64,000 bases of DNA from Nymphaea colorata (lineage: Eukaryota; Streptophyta; Magnoliopsida; Nymphaeales; Nymphaeaceae), in assembly GCF_008831285.2 (NCBI RefSeq), contig NC_045139.1:26642412-26706411 (forward strand), in the 5' to 3' direction. The notes under the pieces are model-generated. The model was not told the origin of the DNA, made no database searches, and saw nothing but the letters and a program-made list of their open reading frames with translations. Shown here in pieces: positions 33,731-44,590 of this stretch (position 1 is its first letter; the number at the start of each line of letters is the position of its first letter). A program made the translations under genes and the position numbers.

Positions 33731-35695
33731 CTAAATTAATAAGCATGTTTAAGGTCAAATCTGACTGAAATCCAAGATTTTTATGACTAAGGCTAGGTCA
33801 GTCAAAGAACTGGGTTTTATCTTCCCTAAACTGGGTTTGAACCTGCCTGGGGACATCTGCCTGGGGACATGCTTGGTTGGAGCATATGAGTTTGATCTTA
33901 TTTAAATAACATGATTCTTGATATGATCTTTGTTCATCTTATTTGGATGGATATAAAATGATTGGTTATTGCTTTATGAGTAGTGGGCTCTATGATGATC
34001 TGGGCTAGGTCTTGGAGAGCTGGACTAGGTTTGGACTCCACATCTCTATGACCTTGAGTTTTTGAAATCATTTGAAAAAGTTAGTTTTAAAACATTTAGA
34101 AATCTATGATTTGAAATGGTTCTTGCAAGAAGACCAAACTGGATTCAAGATTTCACATACTTAGGTTTATGCCATAGGATATGTACTAAGCTAACCTGGT
34201 CAGACAAGGGGTATATGTGGGTCTAGGTAATGTAGGTGCATTTTAAAATAAATGTGTGCTGCATGACTAATGAAAGCATAAAAGAAATATAATCTACGTG
34301 CTTTGATGCAAAAGGAAAAAGAAAGACATTATAGAATTGAAATAGAAGAAGAGAAAAGAGAGGGAATCAAACCATAACAAGGATGCGTGCACTAAATTCC
34401 CTCAACAATTGAATGAATTTTTGGTTTGAAAACTAGAATGACATATTAAAAATGGAAAAAGAAATGTAGGTTACTTGAGGCAGATTCAATGACATTTTAA
34501 AGTCATGAGCATGATCCCCACACATAACCTTTTCGGGTTCCGAAAATTCATTTGAAAACCATATGATTTTGGATTTGATCATTTTTTTTATCCAAATTTA
34601 AAATTTAATTTCACGAAAAATGGCTTTGGATGTGAGAGCAATCTTTATTGGATTTATATCTGGATCCAAATTATTTGAATTTAAAATATGTTTATTTGCA
34701 AATGAGAATTAGACTTCTAATTTAATATAGAATTTTGGTATAACTTGGGTATAGATCTGAAATTTTAATTTAGTTGGATCCAAATATAGCTTGGTTAAAT
34801 TTATATCCAGATATGAGATCCAATTTGATTCAAGAACCACTTTATTAAGATATGAAAATTTATTGAAAACGGGACCTCTTAAACATGGATTTATGAAACA
34901 TATTATGAGATTTGAGAGTTGGTTTGGGTATTAACTTGGGAGATGTGGTTTGAGGAAATGGACCTGAATAGGATATTCCTGGATTTGGATTTGAAAATCT
35001 GTTTATTTGGATTCCAAAATGGAGGTTTGGAAATCTGAACTTATTTAAAGAAACACGAGTTGATATGATCCTGAAAGTCGGATTGGATTTTAAAAAGTGA
35101 GTTTTGGATTTGAAAAAAAAAATAGAAACATTGTTGATGTGGCCTAAGGTTCCGCTCAAATCTATTAAAAGAGTAAGCCTTAGACTAAAGAGGCATTGTG
35201 AGAGGAGAACTTGGCCATTTGCTCACTTCAATCACATACGCACGATAAATATCTCAGAATAAACATAAAAGAACAAGTAGGAAATAGCTCCTAACTTCTT
35301 ATGCAAGGTAGGTTTGGCACCAATTCAGCAATTCAAAGAATTGAAGAAGGTGTGTGCATGATTCAATCACAATTTTCATAAAATGAAATCCATAACCGTG
35401 GATTGAAGAAATTGTTAGCTCGGGGCTAGGTTACAAGGGTGATCGATGACAGTTCTTTGACCAGCGTCGTCTGCCGCAGAGCTACTGGATCCAATGCTTT
35501 AGTGAAGAACGATTGCAGCTCGACAAGGTGACGGCACAATCGTGCATCGGTGAGTTCCATTTCTCGCTAGTTTTGGATAACCGTGTAGTTGAAACAACCC
35601 TATCGCATATTGCTGAGGAGGGGACAACACTTGAATTCCAACGAGCAAGCGGTGGCAGCAATGAAGGTTCTCTGGTGATGTTCTTGGGTTGAGAG
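33731..35695. other. intergenic, no gene recognised
   Basis: AT-rich DNA with further degenerate GGATTTGAAAATC-like words (34540-35110). It runs up to the copia insertion; 35400-35560 is GC-richer but shows no supported frame. Confidence 0.4.
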
Positions 35696-35952
35696 TGTTA
35701 ATGTGTAAGACACAGTTCTAGTTGTGAGACTGTTACAACAAGCATAACAGCTCATCCTTCCAACGGATTGTACAGCTGTAATGTAACGAAATTGTGTCAT
35801 GTATGTATAAATAGCTTGACGTAAAGATAGAAAATAAAAGACATGAATAAGAATTGAGTTTAGGGCTCCTTCTCTCTGATACCTGAGTGTGAGCATCCTC
35901 CCCTGTTTTTCTGCAGACTTCTGAAATTCCTCACAGAAGCTCAAGTTTGACA
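35696..35952 (+). repeat. copia-1 5' LTR
   Basis: 257 bp, TG...CA, same length as the 3' LTR. Confidence 0.92.
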
Positions 35953-35965
35953 TGATATCAGAACC
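35953..35965 (+). other. copia-1 primer-binding site
   Basis: TGATATCAGAACC directly after the LTR, a mutated form of the initiator-methionine tRNA complement TGGTATCAGAGC. Confidence 0.75.
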
Positions 35966-35971
35966 AACAAG

Positions 35972-36800
35972 ATGAGTGCAGAAGGAAATGAAACCAGCAA
36001 TCGGCAAGTGATGAATCAACACAAGACCATCGTTCAAGATCCTAATCCTTCCTTGAAGATCATGACAACTCCCTTGAATGGATCAAATTACATCACCTGG
36101 TCCAAGTCTGCTAGTCTATTCCTTTGCAGCAAATCAAAGATGGGCTATGTTATAGGTAAAATTCCACAACCTGAAAAAACTAATCCTGCGTTTGATGAAT
36201 GGGAGGAAAATGACAGACTTGTTATGGTATGGTTGCTTAACTCCATGGAACGAAATATAGCTGAGGGGTTCTTGTTTCTTGACTCCTCAAAAGAAATTTA
36301 GGATACTCTGAATTAGATCTATGGTGAAACACACAATCTAACTTGTGTGTATCAACTGCAACAAGAAGTTACAAGAACAGTCAAAGGTAACATACCATTC
36401 CACTTATATCTGAATGGCCTTAACGGTATGTGGGATGAACTTTCCCAATACCGGCCAATTACAACAAATTTAGATATTCTGAGGCAATGTCAAGAGGAAG
36501 ACAAAATCTTCAAAATCTTGGCTGGACTTGGTCAAGACTTTGACAACCTACGAAGCCAGGTGCTAATGAGTGACCCAGTACCATCTTTGAACACTATATG
36601 TGCCATGGTAGAAAGTGATGAATTCTGAAGATTCAAGAGGTATGGAAGAAAGGCACAAACTGATGGCCTTCAAGAGTCAAAAACAAGAAGCTGCTGAGCC
36701 CCCTCCCTCAAATAAATTATGATCAAAATTTAAATGCACATACTGTAAGAAGAATGACCATACAAGGGATAGATGCTGACACCTGCACGGAAAGCAACAA
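35972..36800 (+). pseudogene. copia-1 gag relic with zinc knuckle
   Basis: Starts MSAEGNETSN and carries the gag pattern LNGSNYITWSKS, then VWLLNSMERNIAEG and DILRQCQEEDKIFKILAGLG. A stop at 36300-36302 and a second shortly after split it into 35972-36301 and 36347-36628. A zinc knuckle near 36732-36780 reads CTYCKKNDHTRDRC and is followed at once by a stop. Gag would form the particle that packages the RNA. Confidence 0.85.
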
Positions 36801-36919
36801 ATAATCCAAATTTCTCTCAAGCACACTTATCAGAACTTGCTCATTTGCTGCGTCAAGTAGCTCAATCTAACACTGCCACCGGTATTGTGTCCTCTACGCC
36901 TGAATAACCTTCTGCTACA

Positions 36920-38530
36920 TTGGGTAAGTCTCTTGCTCTCACAGTCAAATTAAATTCTAATTATTGGGTAGTTGACAGCGGTGCTACTAAACATATTACT
37001 GGTCATCTCAATAAAATATCAGATGTTACACATATTCGTAACACAAAGTTACAGATGGCAGATGGTTCTATGATACCAGTTAAAGGAATTGGACATCTGT
37101 TGTTTAAAAATAAATCCAGTTCAGCATTATATGTTCAAAAGTTTCCAAATAGCCTTCTATCAGTTAGCAAGCTAACAAGGGATCTTAATTGAAACATTAT
37201 TTTTTCCAAGAAGACAGTAACTCTGCTGGATCCAACATCCCAGATGAAGATTGGTGAAGGCTATGAGAAGGATGGACTATACTTCCTTGATTTGCAGAAA
37301 ACCAAAGCTTTTTTTACAACAAAGAACAATGAATCATCCCACCTTTGGCATTGTAGATTGGGACATCTGTCAAACAGAATACTTAGAACAATGTTCTCAA
37401 ATCTTGTGTGTGATTTTAATGTTTGTGAAAGCATGTGAGTTTGCTAAGATGTCAAGGTTACCTTTCCCTCAATCTGAAACAAAAAGTGAAGGGATTTTTT
37501 ATTTGATTCATGCCGATGTTTGGGGACCGACTCCCACTCTTTCAAAACTTCAATTCAAATACTTTCTGTTACTAATCGATGAAAAGGCATGCATGAGTTG
37601 GATATATTTTCTAAAGAAAAAAGATGAAGTATTTGATTGTTTCAAAAAATTTTACAAGATGATTGAGACACAATTTGACAAACGCATAAAAACAGTAAGA
37701 TCAGACAATGGTGGAGAGTTTGTTAATGTGCAATTTGACAATTTCTTTAAAACACATGGAATTCTTTGACAATTGACATGCTCAGGGACTCCGCAGCAGA
37801 ATGATATATGCGAGAGGAAGAATAGACATTTGCTAAATATTACAAGAGCTCTATTGTTTCACATGCGTGTACCTGACATTTTTTGGCCAGAAGTAGTCAC
37901 TACTTCCTTTGGCCAGAAGTAGTCACTACTTCCTGCTATTTGATTAACAAAACAGCAAGCCGTCGACTTGAAAATAAAAGTCCATTTGAGATATTGTATA
38001 ATAGACAGCCATCTCTTGCTCATCTACGTGTATTTGGTGCTACTTGTTTTGTGCATATACAAGATCATAATAGAAACAAATTCCAAACACGTGCTGTCAA
38101 GTGTGTATTTCTTGGTTACTCCTCCTCGAAGAAGGGATACAAGTGCTTCAATTCAAACTCTCAAAAATTCTACATTTCAAGAGATGTCAAGGTAGTAGAA
38201 AATCTGTCATATTATACAGATGTGCATAGTTTGAATCAGGGAGAGTGGATGAAGAGATGGATGGGTCCTCAAACATCACCATCCCTACAAACGTCACCAT
38301 CCCTGCCATCATTACCCTTACCTTCTTTATCACCAATGACAAAAATAGGAATTTATACAGCAACAGAGGTACCAATTGATCGGATCCACAATCAATGAGA
38401 ATGCTGGTATTGAAAACAACAAAAACAACAACACTAGTTCTCTTGAATCCCAACAACAGGTCAGAAGATCTACAAGAATAAGTAGGCCACCAGCAAAGTT
38501 TAATGATTTTTACAGCTACTATGTGCAAGG
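36920..38530 (+). pseudogene. copia-1 protease and integrase relic
   Basis: The protease block holds WVVDSGATKHITG (catalytic Asp in DSGA). The pre-integrase block HLWHCRLGHLSNR follows. The integrase core has HADVWGPTP, VRSDNGGEF and a CERKNRH block, supplying Asp, Asp and Glu. Lesions include a stop after the protease (37190), a frameshift near 37430, a stop at 37767-37769, and a perfect 26-bp tandem duplication at 37885-37936 that shifts the frame at WPEVVTTS. The 3' part (37883-38398) holds LRVFGATCFVHI and VFLGYSSSKKGYKCF. Confidence 0.85.
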
Positions 38531-38546
38531 GTAGAATCAATACTCA

Positions 38547-40195
38547 GTGTTAAATGACGTAAGACTAGAAAATTACTCTGATCTGTATCAAATATATCTG
38601 ACCAAAATATATGCACAAAAGGAGCCCACAAATTTCACTGAAGCTTATCAATCTCCAAGTTGGCGAGCAACAATTCAAGAAGAGCTAAGTGCATTACAAA
38701 AAAACAGAACATGGGATATAGTAACGTTACCAAATGGGAAAAAATATGTGGGATGCAAGTGAACATTTAGAATCAAGTACAAAAGCAGTGGAGAGATTGA
38801 AAGATTTAAAGCAAGACTAGTAGCGAAGGGCTACACCCAGAGGGAAGGAATTGACTTTCATGAAACATTCACCCACGTTGCGAAAATGAACACCATATGA
38901 GTGGTTTTATCAATGGCTGCAGTAAAGAAGTAGAGTTTACATCAACTTGACGTAAAAAATGCTTTCCTCAATGATAATCTAGATGAGGAAGTTTATATAG
39001 ATCTATCACAAGGTGTTGAATGTAGCTCAATTCCTAAGGCGGTGTGCAAATTGAGAAAATCTATTTATGGACTGAAACAGTCCCCTAAAGCGTGAAATAC
39101 CAAATTTAGTCAGAAACTAAAAGAACTAAACTATATACAAAGTGCTTCAGATCGCTCGTTGTTTACTAACATTTCTAACCAATGAAGAACTAGTGTGGTT
39201 ATAGTTTATGTTGATGACATACTATTAGCAGGCGATGATGATAGATTCATAGAATTCACAAAGAAAGCTTTCAACAGTCAGTTTGAGATCAAAGATTTGG
39301 GAAACTTGTGCTCTTTTCTAGGAATATAAGTAGTTCAATCATCGAAGGGAATTTTTATGTGTCAACAAAAATATCTACTTGATTTACTAAAGAAATAGAT
39401 ATGCTAAATGCAAAAAAGGCAGAGACACCAATGGAAGCGAACATAAAACTTCTGAAGGATGAAGGAGAGTTAGTTAAAGATGCAGGGAGCTTTCAATGAC
39501 TTATTGGAAAGATCATCTACTTGACGGCCACAAGGCCTGACATTCTTTATGCTATAAACAGATTAAGCCAGTTCATGCACTATCCAAGAAAACAACATTT
39601 AGATGCGCTGCATAGAATACAGATATTTTTTAAAGGAACGCCTAATAGGGGAATCCTTATGAGAAGAGATGGAGGTCTGAATGTTACAAGTTATTCAGAC
39701 GCGGATTGGGCTAGAGACCCGAATGACAGAAAATCAATTGTTGGATATTACAGTTTTATATGAAAAAACTTAGTAACCTGGAAAAATAAGAAGCAACTAG
39801 TTGTTGCTAGATCAAGTGCGGAAGCCGAGTACAGGGCCATGTCATTAGCTACATGTGAATTGTTGTGGATCAAGCTTGTCCTTACTGATCTTGGCGTCAA
39901 GGTGGATGAAGCAATGGAGCTCAAGTGCGACAACAAAGCTGCAATGTACATCTGTGCTAATCTAGTGTTTCACGAAAGAACAAAACATATGGAGGTAGAC
40001 TGCCATTTCATCAGAGAGAAAGTCCAGAAAAGCGAGATAAAACCTGTGTTCGTTAGAAGCAAAGAGCAACTAGATGATGTATTTACAAAACCACTATGTG
40101 AAGATAGTTTCAATAGAATTATAAACAAGTTGGGAATTCTAGAATTAGGATTCCCAACTTGTGGGGGAGTGTTAATGTATAAGACACAACTCTAG
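38547..40195 (+). pseudogene. copia-1 reverse transcriptase and RNase H relic
   Basis: RT motifs run in order: [54 protein letters not shown] and VYVDDILLAGDDD (active site). RNase H follows with YSDADWARDPNDRKS, ARSSAEAEYRAM and the ERTKHMEVDCHFIREK region ending in FTKPLCEDSF. About ten in-frame stops interrupt it; most replace Trp, Arg or Glu codons, and most of these are one-step changes (TGG to TGA/TAG, CGA to TGA). Confidence 0.85.
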
Positions 40196-40958
40196 TTGTG
40201 AGACTGTTACAACAAGCATAACACTCATCCTTCAAGTATGTCCTTACTGATCTTGGCATCAAGGTTGATGAAGCAATGGAGCTCAAGTGCAACAACAAAG
40301 CAGCAATGCACATCTGTGCTAATCTAGTGTTTCACGAAAGAACAAAACATATGGAGGTAGACTGCCATTTCATCAGAGAGAAAGTCCATAAAAGCGAGAT
40401 AAAACTTGTGTTCGTTAGAAGCAAAGAGCAGCTAGCTGATGTATTTACAAAACCACTATGTAAAGACAGTTTCAATAGAATTATAAACAAGTTGGGAATT
40501 CTAGAATTAGGATTCCCAACTTGTGGGGAAGTGTTAATGTATAAGACACAACTCTAGTTGTGAGACTGTTACAACAAGTATAACAACTCATCCTTCAAGT
40601 ATGTCCTTACTGATCTTGGCTTCAAGGTGGATGAAGCAATGAAGCTCAAATGCGACAACAAAGCTGCAATGTACATCTGTGCTAATCCAATGTTTCACGA
40701 AAGAACAAAACATATGGAGGTAGACTGCCATTTCATTAGAGAGAAAGTCCAGAAAAGCGAGATAAAACCACTGTTTGTTAGAAGCAAAGAGCAGGTAGTT
40801 GATGTATTTACGAAACCATTATGTAAAGACAGTTTCAATATAATTATAAACAAGTTGGTAATTCTAGAATTAGGATTCCCAACTTGAGGGGGAGTGTTAA
40901 TGTATAATAAACAACTCTAGTTGTGAGACTGTTACAACAAGCATAACAGCTCATCCTT
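39871..40958 (+). repeat. three tandem units of RNase H end plus LTR start (period 362-363 bp)
   Basis: Units begin at 39871, 40234 and 40597, each opening CAAG..TGTCCTTACTGATC (AAG in later units). Each carries the last ~100 codons of RNase H, the polypurine tract and the first ~64 bp of the LTR (LTR starts at 40170, 40532 and 40895). Units 1 and 2 break off at CTCATCCTTC and jump back to RNase H; unit 3 runs into the full LTR. The RNase H frame stays open in all three (40276-40557 and 40627-40887). Units differ by scattered substitutions. A CAAG microhomology lies at the junction. Confidence 0.9.
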
Positions 40959-41151
40959 CCAACGGATTGTACAACTGTAATGTAACGAAATTGTGTCATG
41001 TATGTATAAATAGCTTGATGTAAAGATAGCAAATAAAACACATGAATAAGAATTGAGTTCAGGGCTCCTTCTCTCTGTTACCTGTGCTTGAGCATCCTCC
41101 CCTATTAATATGCAGACTTCTGAAATTCCTCACAGAAGCTCAAGTTTGACA
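40895..41151 (+). repeat. copia-1 3' LTR
   Basis: 257 bp, preceded by the GAGGGGGAG polypurine tract and followed by AAGAG. Confidence 0.92.
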
Positions 41152-41217
41152 AAGAGATGAAGATGGTGAGAGATACTGATAGAAGCGGCTGAAAAAAGCA
41201 TTGATACATAGAAAACA

Positions 41218-41401
41218 TGTAACACCCCAGAAGTTTAGTCCCATATCGAAGATTGTGAAGGATCTTCAAGGGCTTATAAAGGAGGTCATAGAAGATTGTT
41301 CGGGTTCTTAGCCTTTTGGGGTTGGAACCGAAACTGCTAGGGGGCAGATTAGGATCCGCCGAACCAGGGGCCTAAGCCCAGGAGTGGGTCGGGTTGTTAC
41401 A
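41218..41401. mobile_element. short LTR-like unit (solo LTR or TRIM), ~184 bp
   Basis: Begins TGTAACACCCCAGAAGTTTA and ends GGGTCGGGTTGTTACA, so the ends are inverted (TGTAACA/TGTTACA). The text TTTAGTCCCATATCGAAG is typical of small LTR-type units in plants. Flanks AAACA and AAAGA match at four of five bases, as for a worn 5-bp duplication. No partner LTR is seen. Confidence 0.5.
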
Positions 41402-41409
41402 AAAGATTT

Positions 41410-42460
41410 GTATTGGGGAGTACTTTGGAGACAATGCCAAATGCTTGTCTATCATCTATAAGATCTTGAAAGAACCAATATATCATGGACTAAGGTTCCA
41501 TTTCTTCCCAAATTTGGAAACACTCCTCATTAGGAATACTCTCAAGAAAACATGATCTCCTACCTCAAAAGCCGCTTCTAACGATTTTGAGCTGCAACTA
41601 CTTCTTCAACTCTAACTTAGTAGATGCCATCCTGTAGGGCACCTTTGAGACATATTATGTGCTAGGCACCATATCGATCATAAATCTATCTCCTTAGGAA
41701 GCGGAAGTCTTGAGAGATCTTCAAAAAACACATCCATCACTTCACAAACTATTGGGATATGTTCAAGTTGGGGTGAATTTGCCTTCACTCCCACTAAGCC
41801 GACCATACAGGCAATCTCCTCCAAGTGAATGTTTTGCTGCAGCCTGCATGCATAGTGTGAGGGCTGCCAACTAAGATGACACTTTGCATGTTTTAGCCTA
41901 GAAATCCACAAAACCTACCTCTGAAGCATGAATAACCACGTGATTTGCATGACAGTTCATAAGGCCAATCTATACCCAAGTTACATCAAAACCGTCTAGA
42001 TTAAAAATGACTAGTTGAGTAGGACATACTACTCCTAAGATCTCAAGAGGTACATCAGGCAAATACTTAGTGCAATAATCCATGGGCCCAATAATAGACG
42101 CCACTTGAAGTTCATAAGGTATAGATGCAACAAAAATATCAAGTAAAGTAGCTAGTTTGTAGGACATAAATGAATGAGAGACACCAGAATCAAATAATGC
42201 ACATGCAATAAAAGACAACACAAGAAGGGTACCTTCAATCTGACCACCCAAGAATTTGAAGGTCCTCCACTTTTGTGGAATACGCACGGCCTACTGACTT
42301 CTTGCCTGGCGACTGACTAGAACCCACTTGATTAATAGAGTTGGACAGCCCATTGGATGAAGGGCACAACTACTATAATAGCTATTGGAACTACTGCTCT
42401 TGATGCTTCAAGCATTCCTAAATAAAGTGGCTCAACTCTCCACAGAATAAGCAAGTAACC
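41410..42460 (-). mobile_element. Ty3/gypsy relic with internal collapse (gag knuckle, protease, RT start, integrase end)
   Basis: Reading the minus strand: a CCHC zinc knuckle with an internal stop (CLFCGELSHF..EC, about 42455-42410), then protease (42287-41970) with ACALFDSGVSHSFMS. Next is the very start of RT (about 41790-41690), IPIVCEVMDVFFEDL with LPLPKEIDL. Then, at about 41575-41420, the C-terminal part of integrase appears as FEVGDHVFLRV and KFGKKWNLSP. Palm and fingers of RT, RNase H and the integrase core are missing, so more than half of pol was deleted. Similarity is to chromovirus-type (Del/Tekay) pol. No matching LTRs are fixed. Confidence 0.78.
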
Positions 42461-42568
42461 AAAGTTGGCCACTACAACCAGCAACATATAACAAGTAGCT
42501 CAAGAATATAAAGGTTTGAGCTCAAAAAGTACCTACAGTTTGGAGTATTGAAGCATATCTCTCTCCTT

Positions 42569-42572
42569 TAAA

Positions 42573-42613
<41 letters not shown>

Positions 42614-42790
42614 TTATTTTACTTTTTTTATTAATTTATCTCTTTCTCACTCACTCACTTCCATTAACCACTCTCTCTCTCTCTCTCTCTCTTTGATTTT
42701 TCCTTTTTAAATCTGTCTCCCTCTCTTTCATTAATCTCTCTCTTTTAATTCCCTCTTTCTCTCTCTTTTATAAATTTTTCTCTCTCTCAA
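42569..42790. repeat. (TC)n-rich low-complexity DNA
   Basis: Several TC microsatellite runs (main ones 42579-42606 and 42672-42692) in pyrimidine-rich DNA. Confidence 0.9.
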
Positions 42791-44372
42791 AGTTCAGATT
42801 TTAGATTTCTATTTTCTTGGCCTAAAGTATACCAACTTCACCATTGCCAAAACCAAAGTGATATGTCCTATATTGGAGCTATGTTTGTTGGCATCATAAT
42901 GAGATTGTTTTCTAAGTAAAAAAACAAAATCTCAAATGATGAAACTTTAGATGCATGTGATAGTAGGAATGCTCTTAGATAAATGTTGTTGTATGAATAA
43001 ATGATTTATTTTCAAACATATAGAATGCATGCAATCATGTATACACAAGAACTTATGGGATTCAAGAGTGCTCACAAGAATTTCTCTAAGAAGCTTAAGC
43101 AAGGCATGATAGAAAAGCTTCAGCAAGGCATGATAGAGCTCTAACTAGATAATAACTGAATGAGAGCAAAATTTTGAACTTGTTAAGTTTTAATGGAAAC
43201 CACAAGCCAACGAATTCAATTGCGCATTTATAAAGAATTTTTCAAAGACCAAATCTAATTTTCCTTATCTTCAAAGATTTTCAAAGAATTTAAACTTCCC
43301 CTTCTAATAGGTTTTTCCCAAACCAAAATGATTTATGAACCCAAATTATTTCATCTGAAACATTTCTGTAATCATTTCATTAGATAGATTCTGGAACTCA
43401 TCTCTTTCTAAGCCATTACTAAACACTTTCTTATCTTAAAAAGAAACTTATCCTTTCATTTTTTTTTTGCTTTATAAAAATTTAAACTTTAAAACACTTT
43501 ACAGTCCTTCTTACCATACACTGCACCGCATATAGGCTGAGGATAATATTTAAGTGAATATGAAAATTCAATGAGAATAGCCATTGGCTTAATTACTCTA
43601 GGTAAAGGTGCCAAGAATCGCTATCCCTTGTACTGATGGGTGGGGCCCCTTTTTATTCCCACGTTCAAGACTTGCTATTTAACAAATCTAAGATCAATTT
43701 TAAGATGCAAAGACCCAACCATCTATTTTATATTTTCAATTTCATTTACATTTGGACTACATTTTTCACGCCATTTCAAATCCTAGTTCAATTAGCAAAT
43801 CGAAGCCTCAAAATGATGCTAAAGATATTTGAATTGGAATGAAAGAAAGACTAGCTAATTTTAAGCAAATTTAGGAATCAAAAGTTGGTAATTAGGACCA
43901 CTGATATGAAGATCAAGATTAGAAATTGAGGGGAAGAGCATTTGATGCACTATGGAGTAAAATAATTGATTGACTTTACAAGCCTGCAAGCAAAACATGC
44001 AAGTGTGTAATTTATATGAGCTAGCTAGTTGTGCCAACTTAGGTGGGACCACATTAAAAAGTGGATTAATTTGTAATATATAGTGGGATGAACTATCAAA
44101 GACACTTCAGCTTCTCATTTATAAAACACATTTAACCAAAAATTGCAAATGTAATTTAGAGAGGACCAAGTTTCTGAACTTCTTCTCACTGATATTCCAC
44201 TTGAACATGCTTTTATGCCCTAACTTTATTAGTTGGACAAAGATAAAGATTTTGTACATATGTGAAAGGATGAAATAAATTCAAAGATTTATAATTTTTT
44301 ACATCTCATATGTTATCAAGATTGAATCCATGAAATTTAGGAAAAATTAACAAGATGTGATTGCATGAAGAT
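42791..44372. other. intergenic, no gene recognised
   Basis: AT-rich; short duplicated words such as AAGCAAGGCATGATAG near 43095-43135. No coding region is supported. Confidence 0.4.
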
Positions 44373-44530
44373 CTTCTTTTTTAAACTCATGATAGATGGA
44401 TGGTTCACATTTATTGACATCTTGCCCTAGACTCTAGTCAATAGTGTGTATTCTTTTTTAGACTCATGATACATGGATGGTTCACATTTATTGACATCTT
44501 GTCCTAGACTCAAGCCAATAGTGTGTATCT
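44373..44530 (+). repeat. ~79-bp tandem duplication
   Basis: ACTCATGATAGATGGATGGT...AATAGTGTGTAT is repeated as ACTCATGATACATGGATGGT...AATAGTGTGTAT, with a few substitutions. Confidence 0.85.
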
Positions 44531-44590
44531 TTTATCAAAAGGCAAGATCAATAGAAATTGAGTCTTCTTTTATGAGGCAATAGAAGATTA

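Larger units (their letters stand above)
35696..41151 (+). mobile_element. Ty1/copia LTR retrotransposon (copia-1), full-length but dead
   Basis: Two 257-bp LTRs (35696-35952 and 40895-41151) start TGTTAATG and end TTTGACA; I count about 18 substitutions between them. A degenerate primer-binding site follows the 5' LTR, and a polypurine tract (GAGGGGGAG) precedes the 3' LTR. Gag, protease, integrase, RT and RNase H appear in copia order with many stops and frameshifts. Flanks GAGAG and AAGAG match at four of five bases as a decayed target duplication. The 3' end carries a three-fold tandem repeat, listed separately. Confidence 0.92.
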
